Shown here one piece after another: positions 1-9,627 of a stretch of DNA of 64,000 nucleotides. Position 1 is the stretch's first letter. Each line of letters begins with the position of its first letter. Source of the stretch: Lonicera japonica (taxonomy: Eukaryota > Streptophyta > Magnoliopsida > Dipsacales > Caprifoliaceae); NCBI GenBank assembly GCA_021464415.1, contig JAKCWG010000643.1, forward strand, positions 1 through 64,000, written 5' to 3'. The notes below the pieces were generated by a model. It saw only the letters and a program-made list of their open reading frames with translations. It made no database searches and was not told the origin of the DNA. The translations under genes were made by a program, and so were the position numbers.

Positions 1-1524
1 TTGCTAAAACCGGCACACCATGATAAAGATTTCAACGAGAAAATTTCCAAATCATCTCTCCGAAAAAAAGCGAGAACAGAATGCCACGATTAAAAGTAAT
101 CTCTGATCTCACAGAAGGACCGAAACATCCTAAGCAGAGAATAGCGAGATAAAACGGAATAGAAAAAATTGAAAGAGTAGAAAAAATCTAAGAAACCCGC
201 ATAAACAGCCTAAGCAAGCGGAATAGAAACAGAAATACAGAGTGGCATGGGAGAGCCACACCAAAAGTGACAGCTAGGCAAACCGGCTCAGGCTTCGTTT
301 TGGTGAGTAAGGCTCCTGACCACGACAAAGGATGAAAAGACTCCTGGTCAAAAAAAAAAAAAAACAGAGAGGGCCAGGAAAGTCTTTCCCAAAAGAGGGA
401 GAAATAAGGGCATCGAAAAACAGAAAACGATGATGGGCCCACCAAAAGAGAAACTGAGAAAAAGAACAGAGATCAGAGATTGGACTTTCAAACAAATTTT
501 CTTTTCAAAGCACGATACAGAAGAGATGGTTTGGAAAATCCTCGAATCATCACGCTGCGGAAAGCAAAAGAAAATCGAAAACTACCTTCTGAGAAAAGTA
601 CCCTCACTCGAGGAAAACATGAGAACAAAATTCAAGAAAGATACAGGAAAGCGGATATTCGGATAAGATTAGACCTCGAGGAGCTCTTTTCACCCTCACG
701 AAAACTTCTCTCTCTCACTCTAGCAATCTAAAGAGAGACAAATTAAATTTTAACAAAAATCACAAACACAAGCCCTCTTCAGAGGCAAAATCACAAGCCC
801 TCTCCAGAGGCAAAAGTTACTCATGAAAGTCCTCCCAGAGGCATTTTTCCTTCTTCTTACAGATCTAGAAGCCCTCCTAGAGAGGCACAACGTAGTCTCC
901 CACCTGAGGCGAAGCCCTCCCAGAGAGGCACAAACGGTAGTCCTCCCACCTGAGGCGAAGCCCTCCCAGGGAGGCACAACGGTAGTCCTCCCACCTGAGG
1001 CGAAGCCCTCCCAGAGAGGCACAAACGGTAGTCCCCCACCTGAGGCGAAGCCCTCCCAGAGGCACAGCGGTAGTCCTCCCAAAACCTGTGAGGCGAAGCC
1101 CTCCCAGAGAGGCACAGCGGTAGTCCTCCCACCTGAGGCGAAGCCCTCCCAGAGAGGCACAGCGGTAGTCCTCCACCTGAGGCGAAGCCCTCCCAGAGAG
1201 GCACAGTTAACCTCAATGGTAGTCCTCCCATGAGTAAGAACTGAGGCCTAGCAATGGTAGTCCTCCCATATCTGAGGCGCAATTTGAAGATCAATGGTAG
1301 TTCTCCCATCTGAGGCAAGTGGAGCAAGTCGAAGCCCTCGAGAGAGGCAATGAGGTAACAAAAGCCCTCTCCGGAGGCAAAACCAAACACGAAGCCCTCC
1401 CCGGAGGCACTCACAAGCACTTTTTGCATAGACACTTCTTTAGAGTTCATACGGGAGCCATGGATCATGGTCTCTTCCAGTCGCCTCAATTCCTTGCAAG
1501 CAAGGAGCTTGAGTCGAGAGGGTC
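1..1524 (+). mobile_element. 3' internal region of a Tat-like Ty3/gypsy retrotransposon (truncated by window edge)
   Basis: This stretch lies directly upstream of an LTR in the same orientation and has no convincing long coding frame. The sequence after that LTR at 3,064 is not a primer-binding site, so the LTR is the 3' one and this segment is the non-coding region between pol and the 3' LTR. It carries a tandem array (889-1,410). Long non-coding 3' regions with tandem repeats are known in the Tat/Ogre lineage, which is the basis for the lineage call. The gag-pol part would lie left of the window. The short open frames across the array are low-complexity repeat translations, not genes. Confidence 0.55.
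889..1410 (+). repeat. Tandem array, about 45-bp unit, degenerating rightward
   Basis: About seven fairly clean units are seen between 889 and 1,204. Each contains GGTAGTCCTCCCACCTGAGG followed by CGAAGCCCTCCCAGAGAGGC. Further units to about 1,410 are increasingly degenerate. Shorter related motifs (GAAGCCCTC...GGAGGC) continue on both sides, from about 770 and to 1,410. Unit length varies slightly through small indels, for example an inserted AAACCTG near 1,081. The array sits just upstream of a 3' LTR. Confidence 0.85.
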
Positions 1525-3063
1525 TATAGACACCCCGATCCGTGACCCCCGCAAGAACCCTAACGACCTACGAGACTACTATTTTTTGGAGTCCAGGACA
1601 CACCCGAGCACCCGAAACTACCCCGGGGGGGTTTGTTGCGCGACAAACCTTTTTTTATGAAGGATTGTCGCACGACATATCACATTGTCGCGCGACAATC
1701 CCACTATGTCGCGCGACAATCCCTCTCTGCACCCGACCAACCACTTTCTGACACATCACAGTGTCAGGACCCATCACTTCAGCCGTTTGTCGCACGACAT
1801 ACAGGAATGTCGCGCGACAAACAGATATGTCGCGCGACACTTGCCTTTTTTGGGGAAATGTCGCGCGACAATCTTCCCCGAGCAGTATAAATAGGCCAAC
1901 ACCCCCAAGAGGAAGAGGGGCGGCAACTTGGATCTGGAAAATCTGGAGCTTTAGTCTGATTCTATCAAGCATTTTATATTATCATCTCATCTCTAAAGAA
2001 TTATCGAATCTATTCCCGACACTCGACGTGTCCCGTCTCTGGAATCGAATTCTCGAAAATATCTGAAGAAGGAGAAGATTGTTATCGCCGGAGATCTCTC
2101 TGCCGTATTATATTCTCTTTCTTATTATTATTATTCTCGTCGGGAAGGTAAATAAAGTTTCTTCTGGTAATTAAACAGGTCTATCTGTGTACTTGTTTTA
2201 TTTCTGTTGTTTTATCCACGTTTTATTTGAATAAACTTATTGCCAAGTTATAAATAGTCTACCGTCTTCAAAACAAAAGACCCTGATAAAATCGTTTGCA
2301 AAACCAGAAGAGTAAGTATGTTATCGTCCAGATAAAATTCTGTTTTCAAAACCCAGACTGATACGACTTATCTAGGAATTAGAATCAAACATATCCTGTC
2401 TTCACTATAGACTGCGACGTGATTGATAACTCTCCCCAAAGAGTTCTAGTTCCATATTAAATCAGTCCCGACATAGATCCGAACTTTTACAAAAGTAAAC
2501 GCAACACGAGAAAACCATCATTATCTGAGGAAATAATACGGGTTACTCTTTCAAAATAAAAGGTTTTGTCATGTGTATTTACATCTTTCAATAAATAAAA
2601 CATCGGATCTCGGAACACAAAGGTTTTCATCCCTTTCCCATTTTCCCCTATAAATTAGGGTTTTCATTTGAAAAGTAGTAGACTGTCAGTAAAAGCATCC
2701 AAGTTTTTCAACATAGAATAAACATATAAGACCACTAGAGACCGAAAGGGCGGAATGGGTGCTTAACACCTTCCCAAACCGTAATATAGTTTCCGAACCC
2801 TATAGAATCCTGGTTTCGCAGACAAAACGTGTAAAGAAAGGCTTATCTTTAGCCTTTCCCCTTACACAACCCTTTTTGTCCGTTTTCTCGTAAAACGTAC
2901 TGGCGACTCTGAACGAACTCCTTTGCATCTAGAATAGACGTAAGGACACCCGATATGAATCATCAAACAACTCCAAGTAAATGGAGCGACAGAATCCCTT
3001 CCGACGCTTCAGACGCCCAAGGAACGGGGACGAGACCCTGGGTCGCATTTGCGGATTCTCACA
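1525..3063 (+). mobile_element. 3' LTR of a Tat-like Ty3/gypsy element
   Basis: The LTR runs from TATAGACACCCC (terminal TG decayed to TA) to GCGGATTCTCACA. It matches, in reverse complement, the solo LTR at 60,479-62,179, which fixes both ends. It holds eight copies or variants of the palindrome TGTCGCGCGACA (1,633-1,872), a TATA box TATAAATAG (1,886-1,894) and an AATAAA-type signal near 2,163. This order is consistent with U3, then R and U5. Its length, about 1.54 kb, is shorter than the inverted copy (about 1.70 kb), partly because the palindrome-bearing region differs in repeat number. Confidence 0.8.
1886..1894 (+). promoter_or_regulatory. TATA box of the Tat-like LTR
   Basis: TATAAATAG lies in the LTR immediately downstream of the palindrome cluster. 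The same element occurs in the inverted LTR at 61,731-61,739, also next to its palindromes. The conserved position supports it as the Pol II promoter of the retroelement. Confidence 0.65.
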
Positions 3064-3429
3064 GCAGCCTAATTGAATATTCTTCCTTTGACTTGAAAGC
3101 ATTGAGATCGAAGGAAATGATATTTGTTGCCTCCACTAATTCTTAATTAATTTTTTGAACTTTAAATACTGCTTTATTTTTATTTTTTTAGAGCCCTCAT
3201 TGTGAAAAAGAAAAGAAAATAGTAAATTCATTCGTTGAAAAAATTATTCTAGTATTATGATGTACTAATATAAATTAATTCCACCTAGTTTTGTAGTATT
3301 GTATATTTTGGATGAATAATGAATCTATAGTACGTACTTGTATCAATAAACCTTTTTACAAATTAAGAAAATAGATTATTAAGGAAGTTTTGTAATTAGG
3401 AAACTAATTTTAAAAGTAAATATATTTAA

Positions 3430-3555
3430 AGAATTATTAATCGGTGGATATACTTCTTAATTTTTATAAGGAAGTTTTGAGAAGTTTGTTTCAAAGTTAG
3501 TATAAATCAAGGGTGGATAAACTGCAAAAATCTGCGGATAGAAATAAAATTACCC
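3430..3555 (+). mobile_element. Terminal fragment related to the MULE at 29,887-30,756
   Basis: The segment from GGTGGATATACTT to GATAGAAATAAAATTACCC parallels the right end of the Mutator-like element (about 30,642-30,756), including the terminal GATAGAAATAAAAT motif. No matching left terminus was found upstream, so this is probably a truncated copy. Confidence 0.5.
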
Positions 3556-5684
3556 TTTTAATTCCTCTCTATCTTTGGTTTATGGTGTTTATGGTAATTT
3601 CTACCCAGTTTAGATTGTAATCTATGCAGTTTTAATTCCTCTCTATCTTTGGTTTATGGTAATTTCTCTTTATAATAAGATTGTAATTTAAGGTACTCTT
3701 TATAATAATACTCTGATTTAAGGTTGGTTTATGGTAAATTCTCTTTTTATAATTTTCAAATGTCATTATTATATGATTATTTTCTTTTGGTCCAGTCTCT
3801 TGTGTATCTGTTTGATTTGAATTGCCTTTATTTCTTCTCCTAATTGCCGATGCAGTCTCTTGTGTATCTGTTTATTTGAATTGCCTATTGCTTTTCCTAA
3901 TTGCCAATTTTACTCCTACAGTCTCTTGTGTATTTGTTTGATTTGATCCAAGAGGGTTTGAACGTTAGATATTTGACAAAATAATCTAATGTTTACCCAC
4001 TATAGACTATTTAATATCTTTGTTTTGTATTTTATTTTGGACTAATATATTTAAGTAGTAGACGCATCGCGTATACATGTGATCTACTATAGTATACATG
4101 ATCATATAAATAATGCTTATAAGGTGTTTGATCAATTTCCCTAACCAACTTAATATACCTCGCATTAGAAGAATTAGAGAACATATGTTCAGCTTGTTTG
4201 CTAGTTGTTTTCGTGGTCCAAGAAAGGTAGATTGCAGAGAAATGGGAAGAGGAGTGGATCACCTTAACAAATAAATGTTTCTAACATAGTGTTTTTTAGC
4301 TAATATTCATTATATTTGTAGACTATTAATCTGTTATATCATATTTTAACATATTTACTTTTCTCATATGTAGATTATAACCTTCAAAGGATGGCTTCAT
4401 AAGGGATTTTCAACCAAGTTAAAATTGTAAACATTTGGGAAGAACTTTGCGCACGTACTTTAGAAAGGAGCTTCATGAATATTTCGACATTTAATACGTT
4501 AGCTATCTTAAAAATTGTTTTCTAACTTTAAAAACGATTTGATTTACAGAACTATGATAAATTTTTAAGAGCAGAATTGAGCTGTAATTCACACTCTTTT
4601 AGTATTAGTCTATTAGATAAATGGTGCCAGCTTCATGAAATTTCTTTTTTCAGATTCAATTTTTGACATTTGATTTTGGACGTTTTAGTGTTATATAGGA
4701 TCCATTTGAAGACTGATCTAATCCAATATTTATTTGGATTAGATTGGTCAGTCGTGTTGGTTTGCATTAGATATTAAATTTCAAAATCAACATCAAATCC
4801 GGTTGTATACAAATAGTTTTAAAATTAAAGGATTGGAACTATAAACACCCCTAATACTTTGTTGCATAATCCCAGTGATTTTAAATTCTAAGTTTATTTT
4901 ACCACAAATAGTGCATTAAAATCTACACTAATATTCTGACATTACAAAATAAAAAAGTACGAAAAAATTATTAGTTTGAGCTTCACTGAAATTAACTGCG
5001 AGACAAAAATTTAATACATTTGTACCACTTACACTAACGTGTTGTTAGTGCATTCAAATGTATACTATAATTTAATATTACCAAAAAAATAAAAAGTAAG
5101 AACAAAAATATTAATTTGAATTTTAATGAAAGAATTGCGAGAGAAAAAATTGGTACATTTTCAGTACTTCTAGTGATGTTCCTGCGTTTGACTCTAATTT
5201 TTATAAGATTCTAAAAAACAATTAATTTTTAGTGACGAAAATATTTGTCATAAATACAATGTTTTGTTCTAGGCATGTGGGTGCTTAAAAAAACGGTTGT
5301 TTAAATTTAATTCCTAGAATGCTGGCACCTATTCTTTTTGTTTAAAGTTTAATGGTATGCATAATTGTATTACAAAAATATATTAAAATACAAAAGGACT
5401 CCAAAAGAAAATTCACCTAAGGCCCTCAAAACTCTAGGCCGGTCTTGAAACCCAAATGGATTACAATATTCTATAATCTATTTTAAACTTAGTTAATCGA
5501 AAATAATTGGTAGATTTGATTCACAAGCCCCAATTTCATGTGTTTGTACATATATAAATATATTGTCCATATGTATATGAAATTGCGATTCATCTCAAAA
5601 AAAAAATTTGCAATTAAATTATATATACCATATATGTTGGCAAATACTCTTCCAACTAAATTAAAACATCCCTATCCTTAATTG

Positions 5685-5685
<1 letters not shown>

Positions 5686-5729
<44 letters not shown>
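5686..5729 (+). repeat. (AAT)n microsatellite
   Basis: About 14-15 uninterrupted AAT units. Confidence 0.95.
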
Positions 5730-5730
<1 letters not shown>

Positions 5731-5744
5731 CACCTAAGCATTTC

Positions 5745-6146
5745 ATTAATGTTGCCCTGATTACCCAAAATGAAAAGGTTTAAAAATACAATGTTTATTT
5801 TGTAGAAAATTTTATATGTTACCCAAGTGTAAAGATGGGCTTAATACATATATTGTACTTTTTGATAATTTATAAAAACCAGTCAGCAAATGACGTAGAA
5901 GGATAATAACGGTTTAATTACAACCGTTGCCATAGGAATTACACTTTAAAAACGGTTCAAAGCCATTAACAATCAAACTTTTATGCCAACCATTAGGTTA
6001 ACGTTTGGAGCCGTCATAGAGGCTCACAAATTACCGTTCATGCCAATCATTAAATTTTATAAATGGTCAAAACATAATGGTTTCAAAATTTTCTGAAGGA
6101 ACTGAGCTTCTAACCACTAATGCTATAGCATCAAAATTTGTATTAT
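5745..6146 (+). repeat. Dispersed repeat A, copy 1
   Basis: This segment is collinear with 56,595-57,058 in the same orientation. Shared landmarks include ATGAAAAGG, TTTTGATAATTTATAAAAACC, AGTCAGCAAAT and the alternating ACGGTT / AACCATTA motifs. Similarity stops at 6,146, exactly where the hairpin-rich element begins, so the second copy marks the pre-insertion sequence on that side. No coding capacity is evident. Confidence 0.75.
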
Positions 6147-7208
6147 CGCTATGCCAAGAAGAGGTTTAGGAGATGCACACAAATAGAGTCCGCCTCCTAA
6201 GATACTACTTAGGCGACGTACATTATTGTATGTCTCCTAAAACTTCACTTAAGCAACGCACTACCAAGTACATTGCCTAAGTATCGTCTTAGGCGACGTA
6301 CCAATATCATATGTCTCCTAAGCCTAAACGTTAGGCGACAAACTTATAAAGGTAGGTCGCATAAAGGTGATGGTTCTTACGCGACGCACATTGACCAATG
6401 TACGCCTCCTAAGAGGCCAACTTAGAAGACGTACAATGGTCAATGTGCGTCGCCTAAGTCCCATAAGTTTAAACAAATTTTAAAATATTTGGAAAATTCA
6501 AAATTCAATTAGGAGATGCACTTTGATTAATGTACGTCTCCTAAAGTTATTTCCCCCCCTAAATTTTTAACAAAATTTTAAAATTCACTTAGGAGACGTA
6601 CATTGGTCAATGTGCGTCGCCTAAGTCCCTTAAATTTCAAACAAATTTTTAAATATTCGAAAAATTCAAAATTCACTTAGGAGACGCACTTTGATCAATG
6701 TGCGTCTCCTAAAGTTATTTTCCCTCCTAAATTTTCAACAAAATTTTAAAATTCACTTAGGAGACGCACTTTGATCAATGTGCGTCTCCTAAAGTTATTT
6801 CTCCCTCCGAAATTCTCAACAAAATTTTAAATATTTTAAAATTTTAAAATTCACTCAGGATACACACTTTGATCAATATGCATCTCCTAAAGTTATTTCC
6901 CCCCCTAAATTTTCAACAAAATTTAAAATTCACTTAAGAGACGTATATTGGTCAATGTGTGTTGCCTAACAGTGTCACTTACGAGACACACATTGACCAA
7001 TGTGCGTCGCCTAAGATCTTAGGAGACAATCACTATGTACGTCGCTTACGATATTCTTAGGAGACGAACCAATGTTTGTACGTCGCTTAAGAGCTTAGGC
7101 GACACAACATAGGCAACGGCTTGCTCGTCGCCCAACTCTTAGGAGACGCACATACTTAGCTTAGGAGACGGACAATGTACGTTGCCTAAGAGGCTGTTGG
7201 GCCTAGTG
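6147..7208. mobile_element. CACTA-like non-autonomous element made of hairpin units
   Basis: The right end reads ...GGGCCTAGTG, whose reverse complement begins CACTAGGCCCAAC. The left end CGCTATGCCAAGAAGAGG is a diverged match to it. Between them lie at least nine inverted-repeat units of about 38 bp with arms resembling TTAGGAGACGCAC and GTGCGTCTCCTAA around a centre such as TTTGATCAAT. Units start near 6,371, 6,420, 6,513, 6,588, 6,676, 6,755, 6,853, 6,931 and 6,968, and partial motifs flank them. CACTA elements are known for short subterminal repeats in both orientations that bind transposase, which fits. The 3-bp target duplication is not convincing (TAT versus ATA), so the class is tentative. 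Confidence 0.5.
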
Positions 7209-7567
7209 ATACAATGTATATTTGTGCAAACGGAAGCCCTCTATCCATGGCTATTTTGATTGTGTGTACACTATGAATTGAGCTCGAGTGGTTTGATAAT
7301 GAATTTTTAGTCTAATATACCTTGTTTTATTCATATGAATTGAGCGGGAGTCACATTTGCGGATTCTCACAGTACTTCATACAACCTAATGTGAACATTG
7401 ACAACAAATAACAAAAATATTCTACAGGATTTCATATTTTTGAAGTATTGCAAGTTTTCATCTGTCTCAATATAATTGAAAATATCTTATTCAATGTATG
7501 TCACCAATTTGTCTATGAATACTGTTTCAAATAGATTACAAATATCATTAACTCTCTTCCTATTTAA
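7209..7567. other. Non-coding AT-rich spacer with a short LTR-end match
   Basis: No gene is seen. The 20 bases at 7,352-7,371 (CACATTTGCGGATTCTCACA) match the 3' terminus of the Tat-like LTR (ending at 3,063) with one difference. It may be a relic of another copy. The rest shows no recognisable structure. Confidence 0.4.
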
Positions 7568-7835
7568 AACATAGGGCTAATTAAAATTAGGGGTTTAAGT
7601 CTAAATTTATATGGCTAATAAACCATGAATAATGATATAAGCATTTTACAAAAGTACTATAATACTCCAAAATAATTTTTAGTGACTAAAAAGATCCATG
7701 TCAAGAGGGTCAATTAACTCCTTGGCTCTTACTAGTACTACCAGCTTGCAACGCATGATTAGGTTATATATATACTCACAAAGCATGTACTTATAGGTTT
7801 GTTAAAAATATAAAAAAATTAAAAATTAAAAATAA

Positions 7836-8412
7836 TACCCCTTCCGTCCCAATTTAATTGTCCTCTATTCTATTTATAGATGTCTCAAAATAGTTGTTCA
7901 CTTTCCACATTTAGTATGTTAATAATTACTCCCTCCGTCCCAATTTAATTGTCCACTCTTCCATTTTTGGATGCCCCAAAATAATTGTTCACTTTCTATA
8001 TTTAGCAAATCATTAATTACGGCAGTTTTTGTTATTTTCAATATTACCCTTTGGACTCCCACCACTTTCTTAATTGTGGGTTCCACCACTTTTCTTTTAT
8101 TAGGAAAAAAGTAAAAGGAATTTTTGAAAATAAATATTTTTTCTTGGAGTAATTATTATATCTCCTTAATTTTTAGTTTTTCAAAGTGTGACAATTAAAT
8201 TGGGACAGAGGGAGTATAACAATTTTTTTATTTCTAATATTACCCTTAAAGCTCCCCACACTTTTTTTTTATTTTGGGTCCCTTCACTTTTTTTATGAGA
8301 AGAAAAGTAAATGACATATTTGGAAATAAGTATTTTCTCTTGGAGTAATCATTATATCTCCTTAATTTTTAATTTTTCAAAGTGTGATAATTGAATTAGG
8401 ACGGAGGGAGTA
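7836..8412. mobile_element. Outer Stowaway-like MITE, split by an inner copy
   Basis: The terminal inverted repeats are CCCCTTCCGTCCC (from 7,838) and GGACGGAGGGAG (to 8,410), flanked by TA on both sides (7,836-7,837 and 8,411-8,412). Without the inner element and one TA it would be about 285 bp, the same size as the inner copy (286 bp). Stowaway (Tc1/mariner-type) MITEs have TA target duplications and CTCCCTCCG termini. Confidence 0.8.
7927..8216. mobile_element. Inner Stowaway-like MITE nested in the outer one
   Basis: The element spans 7,929-8,214 with termini CTCCCTCCGTCCCAATTTAA and TTAAATTGGGACAGAGGGAG and flanking TA duplications at 7,927-7,928 and 8,215-8,216. Its sequence resembles the outer MITE throughout, so a family member inserted into a relative. 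Confidence 0.88.
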
Positions 8413-8600
8413 ATAATAATAATAATAATATAAAGTTTTACATTTGACAATTTCATCTCACGCAACCTCCAAATATTTGTATATTAGTAGAAAAGAAAGA
8501 AATGATTATATATAGACTCGAAGGGTCAGTCAAGCAGCGATGGAAAAAATAATATTTTATTTTCCAATGTGTCGGTTATTATCCGATTATGAATCCTGAA

Positions 8601-9517
8601 GTGAGATTGATTGTTTTCACATTTAACACTTTATTTGAATTACAAACTATGTCTTTTTTCCAGTGACAGATTTACCTCTTTTCTAATATTTTTTATTTTA
8701 TTTTATTTTATTTTTTTCAGTGGTACCTATTTTGAGTATTGAACAAATCAAAAATATTATATATATATTTAATTTGGTAGAGATAATTTATATATTGAAT
8801 AAATTATTTTTATCAAATTTCGTCGAAAGATTTAATTAAATTTTAATGGATGATCAAAGCTGGCCTTGAGGGTGTACGGGGCGGGGAACTGCAAATGATC
8901 CAATGTCTAAATAGTAAATAGCCTTTATAAAATTAGGGGACCCAAGTTTCTGTTTTTAAATTTATTTGTTGACAATGAAAGAACCCAAATTTAGTACTAA
9001 AATTGTAAGGATCCATATGATAAAAAGGTACGAAGTTCTATATTAGCTACTCTTTCATTTTTATGTTCACTTTTTAAAATCTTTCAAAAATAATTATAAC
9101 ATTTTCCATTAGTCCACTATTGATAGACTCCCTCACACTCCTCCACTGTCTCTACCCACCTGTTGTTGAATACCCATCTGTTGTTGAATACCCATTAAGT
9201 CAAATTTTTTTAGAAGAAAATATAATTCTCTCTCTTTTTTCGTCTTGGGGTTCTTGTATTTTTTGTCTTTTTTTTGGTGTTACATTTTTTTTAATCTTCA
9301 ACAATGTGTTAACTTTTTTTTTGATATAATTATTTACAAAGGGGTCTCATTTTGAATTTTTACACAGGGTTCTCCAAATTGTACGACCGGCGCTGGATGA
9401 TCATATAAAATTTCAATAAATAAAAAAATATATATTTTAAAAATAAATGAAGAAAAAGTCTTTTAGGTACTTTAAATTGACAAAAAAATAAAATAAAGTG
9501 CTAGATTTGACAGACCT
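8601..9517. other. AT-rich upstream region of the cysteine-rich gene
   Basis: No gene or bounded element is recognisable. The only open frame (9,120-9,329, plus strand) is T-rich and without domain features. Upstream regulatory elements of the gene at 9,628 may lie here but none could be assigned. Confidence 0.5.
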
Positions 9518-9526
9518 TATAAATAG
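9518..9526 (+). promoter_or_regulatory. TATA box of the cysteine-rich secreted protein gene
   Basis: TATAAATAG is placed 102 bases before the start codon at 9,628. With transcription starting about 30 bases downstream, the 5' leader would be about 75-80 bases, which is normal for a plant gene. Confidence 0.65.
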
Positions 9527-9627
9527 AAACTCCCCTAGCTAGATCTCCCTCAACAATCGATCACTTCATCAATATTTATAAATTTATCCTTCAATTCCCT
9601 TTTCTATTTACAGTTTCAAAAGAAATA

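Larger units (their letters stand above)
3064..5744. other. AT-rich non-coding stretch with small local repeats
   Basis: I see no gene here. It contains a MULE-terminus fragment (about 3,430-3,555), direct repeats of a short segment ending in CTCTCTATCTTTGG (3,556-3,660), three copies of a segment starting CAGTCTCTTGTGTATCTG (about 3,794-3,945), and a diverged duplication of about 140 bp (4,905-5,185). The open frame on the minus strand at 4,032-4,262 has no recognisable domain. Confidence 0.6.
7568..8600 (+). repeat. Segmental repeat B, copy 1 (interrupted by nested MITEs)
   Basis: The outer parts of this segment (7,568-7,815 and 8,425-8,600) match 30,757-31,204 in the same order and orientation. 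Clear landmarks are CTCACGCAACCTCCAAATAT and CAATGTGTCGGTTATTATCC. The copy at 30.9 kb lacks the nested MITEs and so approximates the empty site. No coding frame is shared. Confidence 0.75.

Noticed and set aside
750..1489. Long open frames on both strands across the 45-bp tandem array
   Set aside because: They are translations of a repeat whose unit length is a multiple of three, occur in several overlapping frames, and encode only repeated low-complexity peptides.
6147..7208. CRISPR-like array (regular short repeats)
   Set aside because: The repeats are palindromic units in a plant nuclear context with related, not unique, spacers and no cas genes. A transposon-derived hairpin array explains them better.
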